NCBI GenBank assembly: GCA_004352715.1
Contig: SCFE01000050.1
Span: forward strand, 678,599 to 742,598
Length of the DNA stretch: 64,000 nucleotides
Source of the DNA: Hofstenia miamia
Lineage: Eukaryota > Xenacoelomorpha > Acoela
Direction of reading: 5' to 3'
Of the stretch, positions 46,006 to 55,683 are shown one piece after another (within the stretch, counting starts at the first letter, position 1; the number at the start of each line of letters is the position of its first letter). Below the pieces are notes generated by a model. That model ran no database searches. It was given only the letters and a program-made list of their open reading frames with translations, and was not told where the DNA came from. The position numbers and the translations under genes are program-made.

Positions 46006-46026
46006 GATTATTATTATTATTATTTT
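46006..46026 (+). repeat. (ATT)n tail of LINE-1
   Basis: Short TTA/ATT run directly after AAATAAAGTCATTG, the same junction as in the truncated copy at about 51000. Simple-repeat tails mark the 3' ends of several LINEs here. Confidence 0.9.
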
Positions 46027-46039
46027 ATTCTCCCACATT

Positions 46040-46765
46040 TTAAGTAATGACAAGTTTTATGACAATTCTTTTCATATCCTTCATATCACTTTAGTTTCAA
46101 CTGTTAAGGATCTTGGTGTTTCTATTTAATATAGTCTTTGCTGGAGGCCTCATATCGATTGCAGAGATGGAAAAGCGATCACTGTTTTTACGATATAAAG
46201 AGGATTACTCCGTTCTCTGCTCCTAGTCACACTAAAATTCAATTGTACATTGCTTTTGTTAGGAGCATCATTATTTACAATTCTATGATCTAGTATGCAG
46301 TTATTTCTTCTCTCAAAAAACTCGAAACCGTGCAGAAAAAACCGTTAATTGGATTATAGGTTCACAGAATTACGCTGACCATCTCATCAAGCTTAATCTG
46401 CTTCCTATTTGCTTTCATCTTGTCTATTGTGATCTTCTTCTCTACAAGCTTTTAAATGGTTTTTATGATTAGGACATCTCAAAATATGTTACTCGTGTTA
46501 AGGCAAACACGGATAATCGATCGATGCTGAAGCCTATGTTTTTGGTTCCCGTTTCCCTGCAAGTCTTCGACATGGAGGAATTACTTTGTTCGTACCATCT
46601 TCAATGCTAACTTTGTTTCAATGAGCTCGGAAGTGGACATAGTGGGAAAATATTTAAGTTTCAAATCTGGTCTATAGACATTGCTCATCTTAATTTTTTT
46701 TGTTTTGTATTCTCAAATTAGGGTAATTTAAGTCTTTTACTACTAACACCACTACTACTACCTTT
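46040..46765 (+). pseudogene. Old LINE 3' fragment, LINE-F-like
   Basis: In broken frames the plus strand reads TLVSTVKDLGVSI, SIIIYNSMI, LKKLETVQKK and ICFHLVYCDLLLYKLLNGFY, paralleling LINE-F (KNLGVFID, STILYNSVVW, LRTMENLQKK). The 3' UTR word GTAATTTA(A)GTCTTTTA also matches LINE-F near 54160. It adjoins the LINE-1 tail and meets the minus-strand LINE-C 3' end at a (TAC)n run. Confidence 0.6.
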
Positions 46766-47269
46766 TAAAATGATTTATTAATCATCTCCTACAAACTACA
46801 AATATAGTACAAATGTTGTAAGCACCGTGTTTATTTACCAGTTAAGGTACTAAAATTCACGGAGTAATGCGTAACTAATTATACCATATAAATGTATTTA
46901 ATCAAGTAATGCTTTGGAAGCAAAGTTATTATTAAAAGAATACTAGAGTTGAACATACCAAGTTTGCGGATTTTGTCATTTAAAAAAACTGAGTTTAAGT
47001 TGTCACTGAATTTCACACCAAAGTAGACAGCTTTATTTGAATTACGAATAGAAGCATTGTTAGACTTGATCGAGAATTGGTTGGCAATATCAACTTGAGA
47101 AGCGCGCAAAATAATGAACTGTGTTTAGTTGATATTCTAATGCAGGTTTTGTCAAACCAGATTTTAATACTATTAAACTAATGGGAGAGTAATTTATTAC
47201 AAGTAAACATGTTAGTAGCATTTATGTATAAAAAAGTATCATCAGCGTATTGTATGATTTTACAGTGTT

Positions 47270-47938
47270 TTAAACAGGTGACAATATTATTGACAGAATA
47301 GCGCCATGTGGAACTCCTCTGAAAATTTTCTTGTAAGACGACTGACAGTGACCAAACGTAACTGCTTGATATCTGTCAGTGAGAAAGCTTTCAATTAACT
47401 TAAGAGTGCCAATGCTAAGCCCATATTTATGTAATTTTTTTAACAAAATGGAATGCCTTAGATAAATCAAGGAAAACTATGGCAAAATATTCATCATTGT
47501 TTAGCCATTTAAACCAGTCCGCAATACCGTAAAGCAGGGCGTCCACTTTTGATTTAGACTTACGAAATCCAAATTGATACTTAACAATTAGATTAGAATC
47601 TTCGAAGTAACTTTGCAATTGATGGTATAAACTTTTTTCAAAAATTTTTGCGAGCATGTGGAAATGGGTCGATAATTTGAAGGATTTTTCGGGTCGCTGC
47701 TCTTGTGAATGGGAGGGACTATTGCGTATTTAATTATTTGAGGGAAATATGAGTGACAAATACATTGATTAAGCAGATAAGTCAGATGAACAATGGTATT
47801 AGAAAAAGCAAGTTTCAAAATAAAGTTCGGGGTGTTTGAGGGTCCTTTTGACTTGTAGTTATTTATTTCATTTACACTTTTTAGGACTTCACTCTCTGTG
47901 AGAAAACTAAAGTAGAACGATTCATGTAATGTTGTCAT
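47270..47938 (-). pseudogene. LINE-C reverse transcriptase domain, frameshifted
   Basis: Three overlapping minus frames give SEVLKSVNEINNYKSKGPSN and KNPSNYRPIST; then FEKSLYHQLQSYFEDSNLIV, YQFGFRKSKSKVDAL and IVFLDLSKAFH (motif A); then HSILLKKLHKYGLSIGTLKL and GVPHGAILSIIL (motif B with PQGS changed to PHGA). The YADD box follows in another frame (about 47230-47260, IIQYADDTF). Dead by frameshifts and the altered motif B. Confidence 0.75.
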
Positions 47939-48115
47939 TATTAGCAGTGGGTTCCCAGTGAATTTCCCACATTAATGAAAAATTCATTCATTTGATTTGC
48001 AATATCGCACACATTCTTAAGAATCATATTTCCATCTGAGATACTCGTTATATTAGTAATTTTTTGTTATTACTGTTGCAAATAGTGGTAGCATAACTCC
48101 ATTGTCCCTTAGGTG

Positions 48116-48412
48116 TTATAAGTTTTTCAAATGTTCGAAGCAGCGTTTCTCTAACAATTTAACAGATTTCTTCTTGTTGACATATAATTTATGATCAGTA
48201 TATGACTTTGACTGCTGCAATTTCTTAAAACAATCAATTTGTTTAGTTTTTTCAGCATTCAAAGCTGCGTCAGAATTTAAATAAGTGGAAACACGTGGAA
48301 AACTACTAAAATGGTGTAAGTGTGCATGTGCATCAACAATTGGCTCAATAATATGCAGGTAACTGATAAATATTTCCAATTGTGTAGGAAACCCCCAATT
48401 CACACTGTACAA
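48116..48412 (-). pseudogene. LINE-C linker between endonuclease and RT
   Basis: A 98-codon frame (VNWGFPTQLEIFISYLHIIE ... CFKKLQQSKSYTDHKLYVNK), lysine-rich and helical, in the position of the linker; the next segment toward the RT continues with ITPKGQWSYATTICN. Confidence 0.6.
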
Positions 48413-48977
48413 ATCGCAGAGCGCTTTATTAAATCAAATCTCTTAAAATTGTTGACATGCATTTCATTGTCAACAATCATTAGCAGAATATGATCGCGGA
48501 AATTACACGTGAAGCAATAGCATGAATACATGTCAGCATTATTTGTTAAGATGTAATCAATAAAAGAACAGCTGGTTTGAGTGGTTCACGTTGGAAGCTT
48601 GTTTATGGAGTAGACTATTCATTAAGCAAATAGTTGATAAGATAAGCTTGTTTCTTGTCATAAAATTGATGCACACATAATTAATCTATCAAAATAAGGA
48701 AGGTTGGAAATTTCTTGCTACGTAAACTCAATAAATTTAATCTGATATTGCTTATGTGGAGAGTAGCAAACATTTACGAATAATTTTTCAGCAAAGCTAG
48801 ATTCCAACTACATACTTTCAAAAATGCCATGATAGCTTTCAAGTTCATAATTGCGTTTAAATTCAAAGTAATTAGGGGTTAGTACAAGAAGACTACCACC
48901 AGTTTTTTCTATTTTTGCTGAAAATGTCCAAAGGTCGAAGTTCTGTTTATTATACAGTTTAATTAAATTTAGAGGTG

Positions 48978-49690
48978 ATGACGAAAACGCGGGCCAAACA
49001 ACTGGACTCCTCGTCTTCTACCAGGAGCTCACTGCCCTGCGCAATCTGCGTGAAGAAGACGGACGGACACTGGATCCAATGTGAGAGTTGTCATTCCTGA
49101 TCACACGCCGAATGCACTAAGCTGCCACCAGAGATCTTCAACTACCTCGACAAGATGCTGAGCATGATATTTCTGTGCGACACTTGTCTTCCTTCAGCAC
49201 CCAACAAGCTAAGTGATTCGTCCTCTGAAACATGCAAAATTGGTACCGATGTTGAGGAGTTGAAACAAGCTGTCCAGGAACTGATAACAAGCCTTTTCAA
49301 GTAACACCATCGAAAATTGATTCGAAAATGAGTGACTGGTCCAATTGCGGAATTCGCCTTCAAAATCTCCCCGAAGCTAAAGAAAGCAGCCATGCGGAAT
49401 GAATGGAATCTGAAAAGGCCTCTGTAAGCAAAATTCTCAATTACATTGCTGAAGATGTTCAGTGCGCAGATATTTTTTGGATTAGGAAATATAACCCTTC
49501 GGCAAAGTCACGAACTTTGATTGTCTGGCTAAACAACCCTAGGATGATTCGCAAATGCCTGGCAAAGTCATATAGAAATGAAGCACTACGAAGAGCACAA
49601 TGTTTACGTTTCCAAAGAATTGACAGCCGAGGAAAGAGAGGAGGAGAAAAGTCTGATAAATCAAGCCAATTTACTCCAATCCGGCGCTGA
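48978..49690 (+). pseudogene. LINE-D ORF1 with PHD-type zinc finger, nonsense-mutated
   Basis: From ATG 48978: CAICVKKTDGHWIQCESCHS, a TGA (49098-49100) where a Trp is expected, then HAECTKLPPE and FLCDTC, completing a C4HC3 PHD pattern. After a frameshift, 49403-49690 gives KASVSKILNYIAEDVQCADI and RTLIVWLNNPRMIRKCLAKS, paralleling LINE-E's RRM-like domain. Confidence 0.7.
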
Positions 49691-49778
49691 TCGCAGCACC
49701 CTGAAGTTGATAAACTTCATACTTCATGTAAATGGCAAGGAGTACACAGATAATTGACTACCTGAGAAACTTAATCTC

Positions 49779-50500
49779 TTGTTACTTAACGTGAGGTCAA
49801 TCAAGAAGCTAAATGCTGTCCAACTACTTCATACTGAAATGAGGTGTTACCACGTCACTATGGGTTGTATTATGGAAACTTGGTTGTCAGAGCAGGTTGA
49901 TGATTTGTACATTAGCATGCCTCCATATCGGGTTCTGCAGCATGATCGCAAAAGTAGAAATTCCGATAAATGTAGTGGGGGAGGAGTCGCTATTTTTTAC
50001 CGCCCCAATGTAGTATGCACGATTCTGTCGCCATCAAACTGAGAAGATTTTGAAAATCTCTGGGCGAGGCTTACTCTGCAAACAGGCGACATTCTTCTTT
50101 GTGTTGTTTACTGTCCTCTGTGTGCGACCTATAAAGAAACACTAGCTGACCATATTTCTGCATCAATCGAATCACTGTTGAAAGAATCATGAGTATAGAT
50201 GCTATATCATTTGCAGCGACTTCAATGATTTTATGCTCACAACTTGGGCATCACTAACAGTCTGTTCGTTGTTAACACTGATGGTATACATAACAGTTCC
50301 ATTCTTGACTATATCCTCTGCTCTGAAGAAGGTTTTTTCCCTGAGACTTACACATTCGCTAGTGCTGTGCACTCTGATCACTTAGCGGTGTTATCGACCA
50401 ATGAGTTCCAAGTTCCCGGCAGACATGTGAAGCAGTTTCATGATCAGCGTGATAAATATCATTGCTGCCAGCAATCTGACCGAATATTTGGTGTATATTT
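49779..50500 (+). pseudogene. LINE-D endonuclease, broken
   Basis: It begins LLNVRSIKKLNAVQLLHTEM and GCIMETWLSEQVDD (catalytic Glu), KCSGGGVAIFYRPN, and after stops LLCVVYCPL, then NSSILDYILCSEEGFFP and HSDHLAVLSTNEF (final SDH box). At least three stops or frameshifts. The order is that of an APE-type LINE endonuclease. Confidence 0.72.
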
Positions 50501-50523
50501 TCCAACTTGGCTGCCCACTCCGA

Positions 50524-51031
50524 ATGCCATCATTTCATTGTTGCGCCAAGCGGACACTGCTCTTTCTACCTTGACTCCGTCCTCCAATGATGGCCCTGGC
50601 GTCATATCATCCTCATCTGAGTCCCTCACAAAGCTTTCCTCTGATGTTACCTCACTACAATCCCAAATGTTCTCCTACAGTGCTGCTGCCTCCCGTTCTG
50701 TCTCATCTCTCCCCAGTCATCCTGCTCCAACTTTCACACCCGCACTTGCTCCTCCTTCTGCTCTACTGCATCCTCCCAAGCAGTCTATCCCTTCATCNCC
50801 CTCCAACAGCGATTGATTTCTTTTCCCCGCCACCGAGCTTCAAGAAATCTTTGATGGCTTTCCTCTTTGCTGAGCCCTTCTCCAACTTCGCCTACTCTTC
50901 TGTTTGCTCCTATTTCATCTCCTGTGACTGTCCTTGCTGCCGTAAAACTTGACTTGTTTTTATTTTTTTTGTTGTGTATGCCTTCAGCGGCTAAATAAAG
51001 TCATTTATTATTATTATTATTATTATTATAA
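50524..51031 (+). mobile_element. Truncated LINE-1 copy nested in LINE-D, middle lost at a single N
   Basis: 50524-50797 matches LINE-1 ORF1 from about 42409 to 42682. After an isolated N (50798) the sequence jumps to the LINE-1 ORF2 end (45805 onward) and its 3' UTR and (ATT)n tail. About 3.1 kb is missing exactly at the N, so it is probably an unclosed assembly gap in a longer copy and not a real deletion. The insertion interrupts LINE-D between its endonuclease and linker. Confidence 0.8.
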
Positions 51032-51086
51032 CCCTGCATGATAACGACCCATCCTATATGACCACGGTTATCAAGCTCTTGTTAAA

Positions 51087-52207
51087 GTGGAAAAAAACAA
51101 ACTCTTGCGCAAAAAGCGCTATGCGGAAGCTGCTGGAATTAATGCTGATATCCGTAAACACATTTGGTGCAATTTTAATCGCGGTCAGAGAGGAACAAAT
51201 AAATGGTGGTCAATGGTCAACAAGGTTGCTGGTAACACTACACATAGTTCATCCATTGAGTTCGATGCTGATGAGCTTAATAATTACTAAAACAAAATTA
51301 GTACTGCTGATAAACTGGAATGTCAAATGCTTATTGTGAATAGCTCTGACGACCCTCCGCAACTTTCTGTTACTCTGGTCTACAACTATCTCCAAAAACT
51401 AAGACAGAGTTCAATAATTTCCTTCGAGGAAGGAGGCACTACACCATTTTGGACAGTGGCACCTCAAGTTAAATTCACGGACGTTGGAGTTCCTAAATGT
51501 AGTATGAGTGGTCCTACACTGTTTAATGCTGCTACCTATGACGTATTATGCAAAACACCCGCCTATATTCCTTTTTTGCTTGTTGCTTTCGCTGATGACA
51601 GTATGCCAATTATACCCGGCAAACAGTCCAATGGTGATAAAATCTGTATTTTAATGCCGACAAACGAATGAGATGATGATTTGTTTCACTTCCTATTCTC
51701 CCCCCTCAGTCGAGTATGCACCGCATTTCTTGCATCAAAATCCTTGCCATTTTGATTGACAATAAATTATTGTTTCAGCCCCATATCGGAGCGACCATTA
51801 AGAAAGCTACATCCAAATTATATTTATTCCTTAATCTAAAACGAATTGGCTACACTATGACTGAACTCGAATTCCTCTATAACAGTCAAGTTAACAGCAT
51901 CTTGACGTATGGTTCAGTTGTTTGGGGAAGCACTGTGAAATACCTGCTTGACAAAATCGACGCTGTTCATCAACATGCTGTTAGACTGGGAATCATAAGA
52001 AAATTTATACCGATCACCCAGAATGTTGAAATTGAAGATATGAAACTTTTCAAGAGTATCAATGAAACAAGAGAACACCCCTTAAGAAGTATATTCCAAC
52101 ACGGCCAGAGTATGCAAGGAATATTATCCGCCCAAGACTTCCCGGTGTTCCTAAGACTAACAGTTCTCTTCAACTATCAATCTTTCCGCATCATCTTCTC
52201 AGGCTGA
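51087..52207 (+). pseudogene. LINE-D linker and RT remnants
   Basis: Linker: RKKRYAEAAGINADIRKHIW, NRGQRGTNKWWSMVNKVAG. RT pieces: KFTDVGVPKCSMSGPTLFNA (motif B decayed), LLVAFADDSMPI (FADD), then 51716-52207 CIKILAILIDNKLLFQPHIG, FLYNSQVNSILTYGSVVWGS, HAVRLGIIRKFIP. RT motif A and the fingers are deleted. The closest relative in the window is LINE-E (HCSSVWGG; RAVRMGVIPSYTP). Confidence 0.72.
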
Positions 52208-52293
52208 ACCTTAATTTATAAAACATCACTTACACTTGTAAATATTTTAGAATATGAATGTATATTCATATTAATAAAAGTTTGTTGTTGTTG

Positions 52294-52690
52294 TAAATTC
52301 ATCAAACCAGGTTTCAACAAAGCAGAAAATTCTGTTATCAGATAAAGTATTATACAGAATTAAAAAATTTTCAAAGGAGTGCACATTTAAACAGGTGATT
52401 TTAATTTGCATAGAGAAAAACCTAAAACATTATGGGTATCTTCTTGTTCAAAGCATTATTTGGTGATCCTGGAATTTTGTGAACATTGTTGGCTAAGGTT
52501 ACAAGTCTACTATAAATATCATGTTTAACAGTTGTACATATTTCCTTAGCTGGCATAAACAATTGTAAAAAACATAAAAACTGTAACAGATCATTAACTG
52601 CTTTTTGAAGTGCAGCAACCTGCGGAGACAGTGCTACTGTAACATCAGTCGGTAGTTGTTGTTATTTATCGGCCAGCTCACGAGCTTTTC
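52294..52690 (-). pseudogene. LINE-C, 5' part: ORF1 end and endonuclease start
   Basis: Minus strand: VTVALSPQVAALQKAVNDLL (ORF1-like), then MQIKITCLNVHSFENFLILY and DNRIFCFVETWFDEF, the start of an APE endonuclease with its catalytic Glu. The protein breaks off at the LINE-D tail and continues at 48945 (NLIKLYNKQNFDLW), so the two parts were contiguous before LINE-D inserted. Confidence 0.7.
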
Positions 52691-52901
52691 GTGTTGACTA
52701 GTGACTAGTTGTTTTCATGTCTGTACATATTGTAAATACGCAAGCACCTGTATATAGAGAAATAGTTTAACCGTATTCTCTTGTTTTCTAGAATCACTGT
52801 TGCTCTAGTATATGTTCACCTCAGCGACCTTCTGCTTTAGCACTAAGTCCTCTAGCAAAGTTCTCTCTAGATTCAACGCAGTGATTCTACATTGCTACTG
52901 T

Positions 52902-52950
52902 TTAAAATGATTTATTAATCTTCAACTATAAACTATTACAGAGCAGTACT
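52902..52950 (-). repeat. Short LINE-C-type 3' end fragment
   Basis: The minus strand reads GATTAATAAATCATTTTAAA, matching the LINE-C 3' end near 46764-46790 for about 45 bp. Only the 3' terminus is present. Confidence 0.5.
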
Positions 52951-52968
52951 GATATCGATAAGCATCAT

Positions 52969-53385
52969 ATGATTGTGTTTACCCAGTTGTTACATTATGT
53001 TGATAACCTTTACAAATGCAATGACAAAAATTTTGAATTTTACTTTACATCCGTAAAGCTTTCGACAGTGTTTCTCATAAATTGCTTCTCACCAAAACTT
53101 GGAAAATATCGTTTTGATTCTGCTTTCGTTGAGCTTATTTCTTCTTATCTCTCTGATCGGACACAAAAAGTTCGTGTTAATTTCACGCTTTCCGAGTCTG
53201 TCCCTGTTTACAGTGGAGTTCCCCAGGGGAGTGTGTTGGGGCCTCTTTTGTTTTTAATTTTTATAAACGATCTACCAGATAGTGTGTTATTTTCGACATG
53301 TTATCTTTTTGCGGACGATCTGAAACTTTTCAACAAGAGTGACCCACATAGTTTACAGATGGACATTGATAGTGTTTCATCCTGA
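52969..53385 (+). pseudogene. LINE-F RT palm
   Basis: It includes [40 protein letters not shown] (motif B, intact) and [11 protein letters not shown] (catalytic FADD). The motif A region just upstream is in another frame, and a deletion near 53375 removes the segment after the catalytic box. Confidence 0.78.
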
Positions 53386-53965
53386 CAAAACTCAACTCTT
53401 GTCTAATGGTAGTTATGAACTTTTTATGGGCGATTCTAATATAACGAAAAGCTCTTTTGTCAAAAATTTGGGTGTATTTATTGATATTGGCTTGTCTTGG
53501 AAAAATCATGTGCAGATGAAAGTAAAATCTGCTACTAGAAGCCTCTTTAGAATTCGGAGAAGTATTCCTTACAATGCTCCTGTCTCTTGGAAGAAGAATA
53601 TCTATATCACGTGTATTAGATCAACTATTTTGTACAACTCTGTAGTTTGGAACGCTAGTGTATCCGCCTTAAGAACAATGGAAAATCTGCAGAAGAAATG
53701 TGTCAAATGGATTTCGAACAATTATGAAGATTATTCTAGTTCACTTATCAATCTTCACTTGTTACCTATTTGTTATCAAATTATTGTTAACGACCTTTTA
53801 CTTCTTTCAAAACTTCTGAGAGATACTTACGATTTTGGTATTCATAAATTTATCAGTTTTTCGGAGCGCCGATTGGGGACCAGATCTACTGGCAAGAGCG
53901 TGTTTACGGTCGATTGTGTGAGGAAGAATACAACTTGGGGTAGTTATTTTGTTTGTATCCGATAA
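53339..53965 (+). pseudogene. LINE-F RT connection and C-terminal region
   Basis: [60 protein letters not shown] and ENLQKKCVKWISN. This is the standard post-palm region. The frame ends at 53965; further C-terminal residues continue in another frame to CSCTNCRT. Confidence 0.75.
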
Positions 53966-54194
53966 CGCAAACTTTTTATCCGGTATAACATTAATTTTAA
54001 AAATAACTCAATCTCCTTCATCAAAAACTTCTTGGAAAGCCTTCTATTCGAGAAAACCACCAATCTCAATCTTGAAAACTAGTGCACCTTCTATCTGAAA
54101 TGTAGTTGTACAAACTGTCGGACATAATTTTATTTTATTCTCAATCCTGTAATTACATTAGTAATTTAGTCTTTTAGTAGTAGTACTGAATAAC

Positions 54195-54540
54195 TTTTCG
54201 TTATTCCACTTTAATTTAGGAAATATTTGCGTATTACTTTTTTAGAAATTGTAGATGATCGCAAATGCAAGGGCATTCCATTAAAGATCTCGGCTGCTTT
54301 CACGAAAAAAGAGTTACCAGCAAATAGCTGTTATTAATTCTACTGATCTTAGTAAACACTTTCACTCTTGGGTTCAACTTTAAATGGAAACTTATGTCTT
54401 TTGAAATATAAATTTTTCCCGAAAAGTATGTTAATAAAATAAATAAAGGAGATGTACAAGAGATATCTTGTAGGTTTCATAATTTCAAAGTCTTTAGAGA
54501 ATTTTGTTACATTGTTATTACACAGATTAATTAGTTTTAG
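54195..54540 (-). pseudogene. LINE C-terminal fragment, minus strand
   Basis: The minus strand reads SKDFEIMKPTRYLLYI, FKRHKFPFKVEPKSESV and NSFFVKAAEIFNGMPLHLRS, the familiar LINE C-terminus 'R...G..SF...A...WN.LP..LR'. A short (TAC)n run at 54172-54183 may be its tail. Possibly part of a LINE-C relative. Confidence 0.6.
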
Positions 54541-54570
54541 TGATCACGAACACAGAGTATTTTGTGAATC

Positions 54571-55323
54571 ATGACGAAAGACAACTGCAGTAAGTGCATG
54601 AAGACGGGGAACAACAAAGAGCCTTGGGTCAACTGCTCAGCCTGTCAAAAATGGTTTCATTGTAAATGCACAAATCTTCCCGGTGAGATAATTCCATTTT
54701 TATCTTGTGATAATCTACTCTTTGTATGCGATGATTGTAAGGGGGGACAAGTGCCTCACATTCCAAAACAAGAAATATCCGACATTAAAGAAGAGTTCAC
54801 TAAAACAATTGTAGAATGCATAGATAAGTGTTTTGAGAAAAAGTCTGTATTAGAAACCCCTAACCAAAAGATTGTTGGAAAACCCGTAATAAATGATTCA
54901 AACCAGTCAGGCATACGTATTAGAGGTGTTCCGGAAACCCACGAAAACATACCGCCTTTGGCGCGTCTTAATTATGATAAACAGAAAGTAAACGAAATTT
55001 TGCATCATCTTCAAGTCACTGATACGGAAATTACTGATGTGCGAAGGGTGGGAAAATATGATCACAATAAATCGAGGCCTGTTATTTTCAAAGTAGCCAA
55101 CCCTTGGCATAAACGAGTGATTCTTGCTTCGTTGACAAAATTGAAGACCTTTAATCAACGTGTTTATGTTAGCCGTGAACCCACCGCAGATGAATTAATT
55201 ATTGAGAAAAAATCGCTGGAAAAAAGACGCCAACTCATCAACGAAGGTTGCGAATCAGCCAATTTACGAATTAGAGATTTTAAACTGTATCAGAAAGTCA
55301 ACAACGACTGGAAGCTCTTGTGA
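54571..55323 (+). CDS. LINE-E ORF1: PHD finger plus RRM-like domain
   Basis: 250 codons, intact. A PHD-type zinc finger lies at residues 6-56 with ligands C6, C9, C22, C25, H30, C33, C53, C56 (C4HC3), including WVNCSACQKWFHCKC. A linker of about 60 residues is followed by an RRM-like/L1-ORF1-like region: SGIRIRGVPETHENI (about 111-125), VNEILHHLQVTDTEITDVRR, RPVIFKVANPWHKRVILASL, VYVSREPTADELIIEKKSLE and a basic C-terminus KLYQKVNNDWKLL. In LINEs ORF1 binds RNA; a PHD may add chromatin or protein binding (inference). The stop (55321-55323) is followed by ORF2 in the same reading frame. Confidence 0.85.
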   Translation: MTKDNCSKCMKTGNNKEPWVNCSACQKWFHCKCTNLPGEIIPFLSCDNLLFVCDDCKGGQVPHIPKQEISDIKEEFTKTIVECIDKCFEKKSVLETPNQKIVGKPVINDSNQSGIRIRGVPETHENIPPLARLNYDKQKVNEILHHLQVTDTEITDVRRVGKYDHNKSRPVIFKVANPWHKRVILASLTKLKTFNQRVYVSREPTADELIIEKKSLEKRRQLINEGCESANLRIRDFKLYQKVNNDWKLL

Positions 55324-55347
55324 CTACCAAAAAGCTACCCAACTATA

Positions 55348-55683
55348 ATGTATCTTAATGCGAGATCAATTAAAAAGAAAGGAACTATGCTTCGTCTTAC
55401 TTCTGACATTATTGAAAACTCTGTTATGGTTTGTTGCATTACTGAATCATGGTTGAAAAAGAAAATAGATTCATCTAATTTTCAAGTTGCAAATTACAAA
55501 ATCGTGAGAAAAGATCGTACAGACTCAACTAAAACAAAAGGTGGAGGTGTTTGCGTTTTTGCTCATCGAACACTGAAAATTAAAAGACTAAAAACATACG
55601 GCTCTGAAGATTTAGAAACACTATGGTTACTCTGTGCTGATAACGACTCTAGCATTATAATCGGTACAGTATGCCAAAACTGA
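55348..55683 (+). pseudogene. LINE-E endonuclease, N-terminal part
   Basis: MYLNARSIKKKGTMLRLTSD, then VCCITESWLKKKID (catalytic Glu at residue 33), KTKGGGVCVFAHRTL and SSIIIGTVC, after which the frame jumps. The GDFN and LDYIL blocks are missing: sequence passes directly to the last endonuclease box (DHKALVV) in a different frame at 55682, a deletion of roughly 90-100 residues. Confidence 0.78.

Larger units (their letters stand above)
42317..46024 (+). mobile_element. LINE-1 of window: nearly intact non-LTR retrotransposon
   Basis: It carries ORF1 (42327-43064), ORF2 (43065-45953) and a 3' UTR ending GGCTAAATAAAGTCATTG and an (ATT)n tail (46006-46024). The sense strand is strikingly pyrimidine-rich and richer in GC than the AT-rich flanks, a sign of recent arrival. 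A truncated copy with the same 3' end sits at 50524-51031, and diverged relatives at 41560-42190, 46040-46765 and 52965-54190. It is not the mammalian L1; the C-terminal CxCxxC and short ORF1 suggest the CR1/Jockey-like group, clade unresolved. Confidence 0.85.
46765..48945 (-). mobile_element. LINE-C, 3' part (minus): endonuclease to RT and 3' UTR
   Basis: Minus strand order: endonuclease remainder (48400-48945: KLYNKQNFDLWTFSAKIEKT, GGSLLVLTPNYFEF, LLLIYLQIMLTCIH-type LDYILTN region), linker (48116-48412), RT fingers (47588-47938), motif A (47427-47657), motif B (47270-47470), then 46879-47109, and a 3' UTR with AATAAATCATTTT near 46770. Its 5' part lies at 52294-52690 because LINE-D is inserted in the endonuclease. 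Multiple frameshifts. Confidence 0.75.
48975..52293 (+). mobile_element. LINE-D: PHD-ORF1 LINE inserted in LINE-C
   Basis: ORF1 with PHD finger (48978-49690), endonuclease (49779-50500), a nested LINE-1 copy (50524-51031), linker and RT remnants (51087-52207), then a 3' UTR with AATAAAAG and a (TTG)n tail ending 52293. TAAATT occurs at both junctions (48964-48969 and 52294-52299) as a short target duplication. It is the same kind of element as LINE-E but much decayed. Confidence 0.72.
52965..54190 (+). mobile_element. LINE-F: 5'-truncated LINE, RT to 3' end
   Basis: It starts inside RT motif A ([15 protein letters not shown], frameshifted) and runs through motif B and YADD-like boxes to a C-terminus ending CSCTNCRT-stop near 54120, the same terminal CxCxxCR pattern as LINE-1. 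The 3' UTR has GTAATTTAGTCTTTTAG as in the 46040-46765 fragment. Confidence 0.72.
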
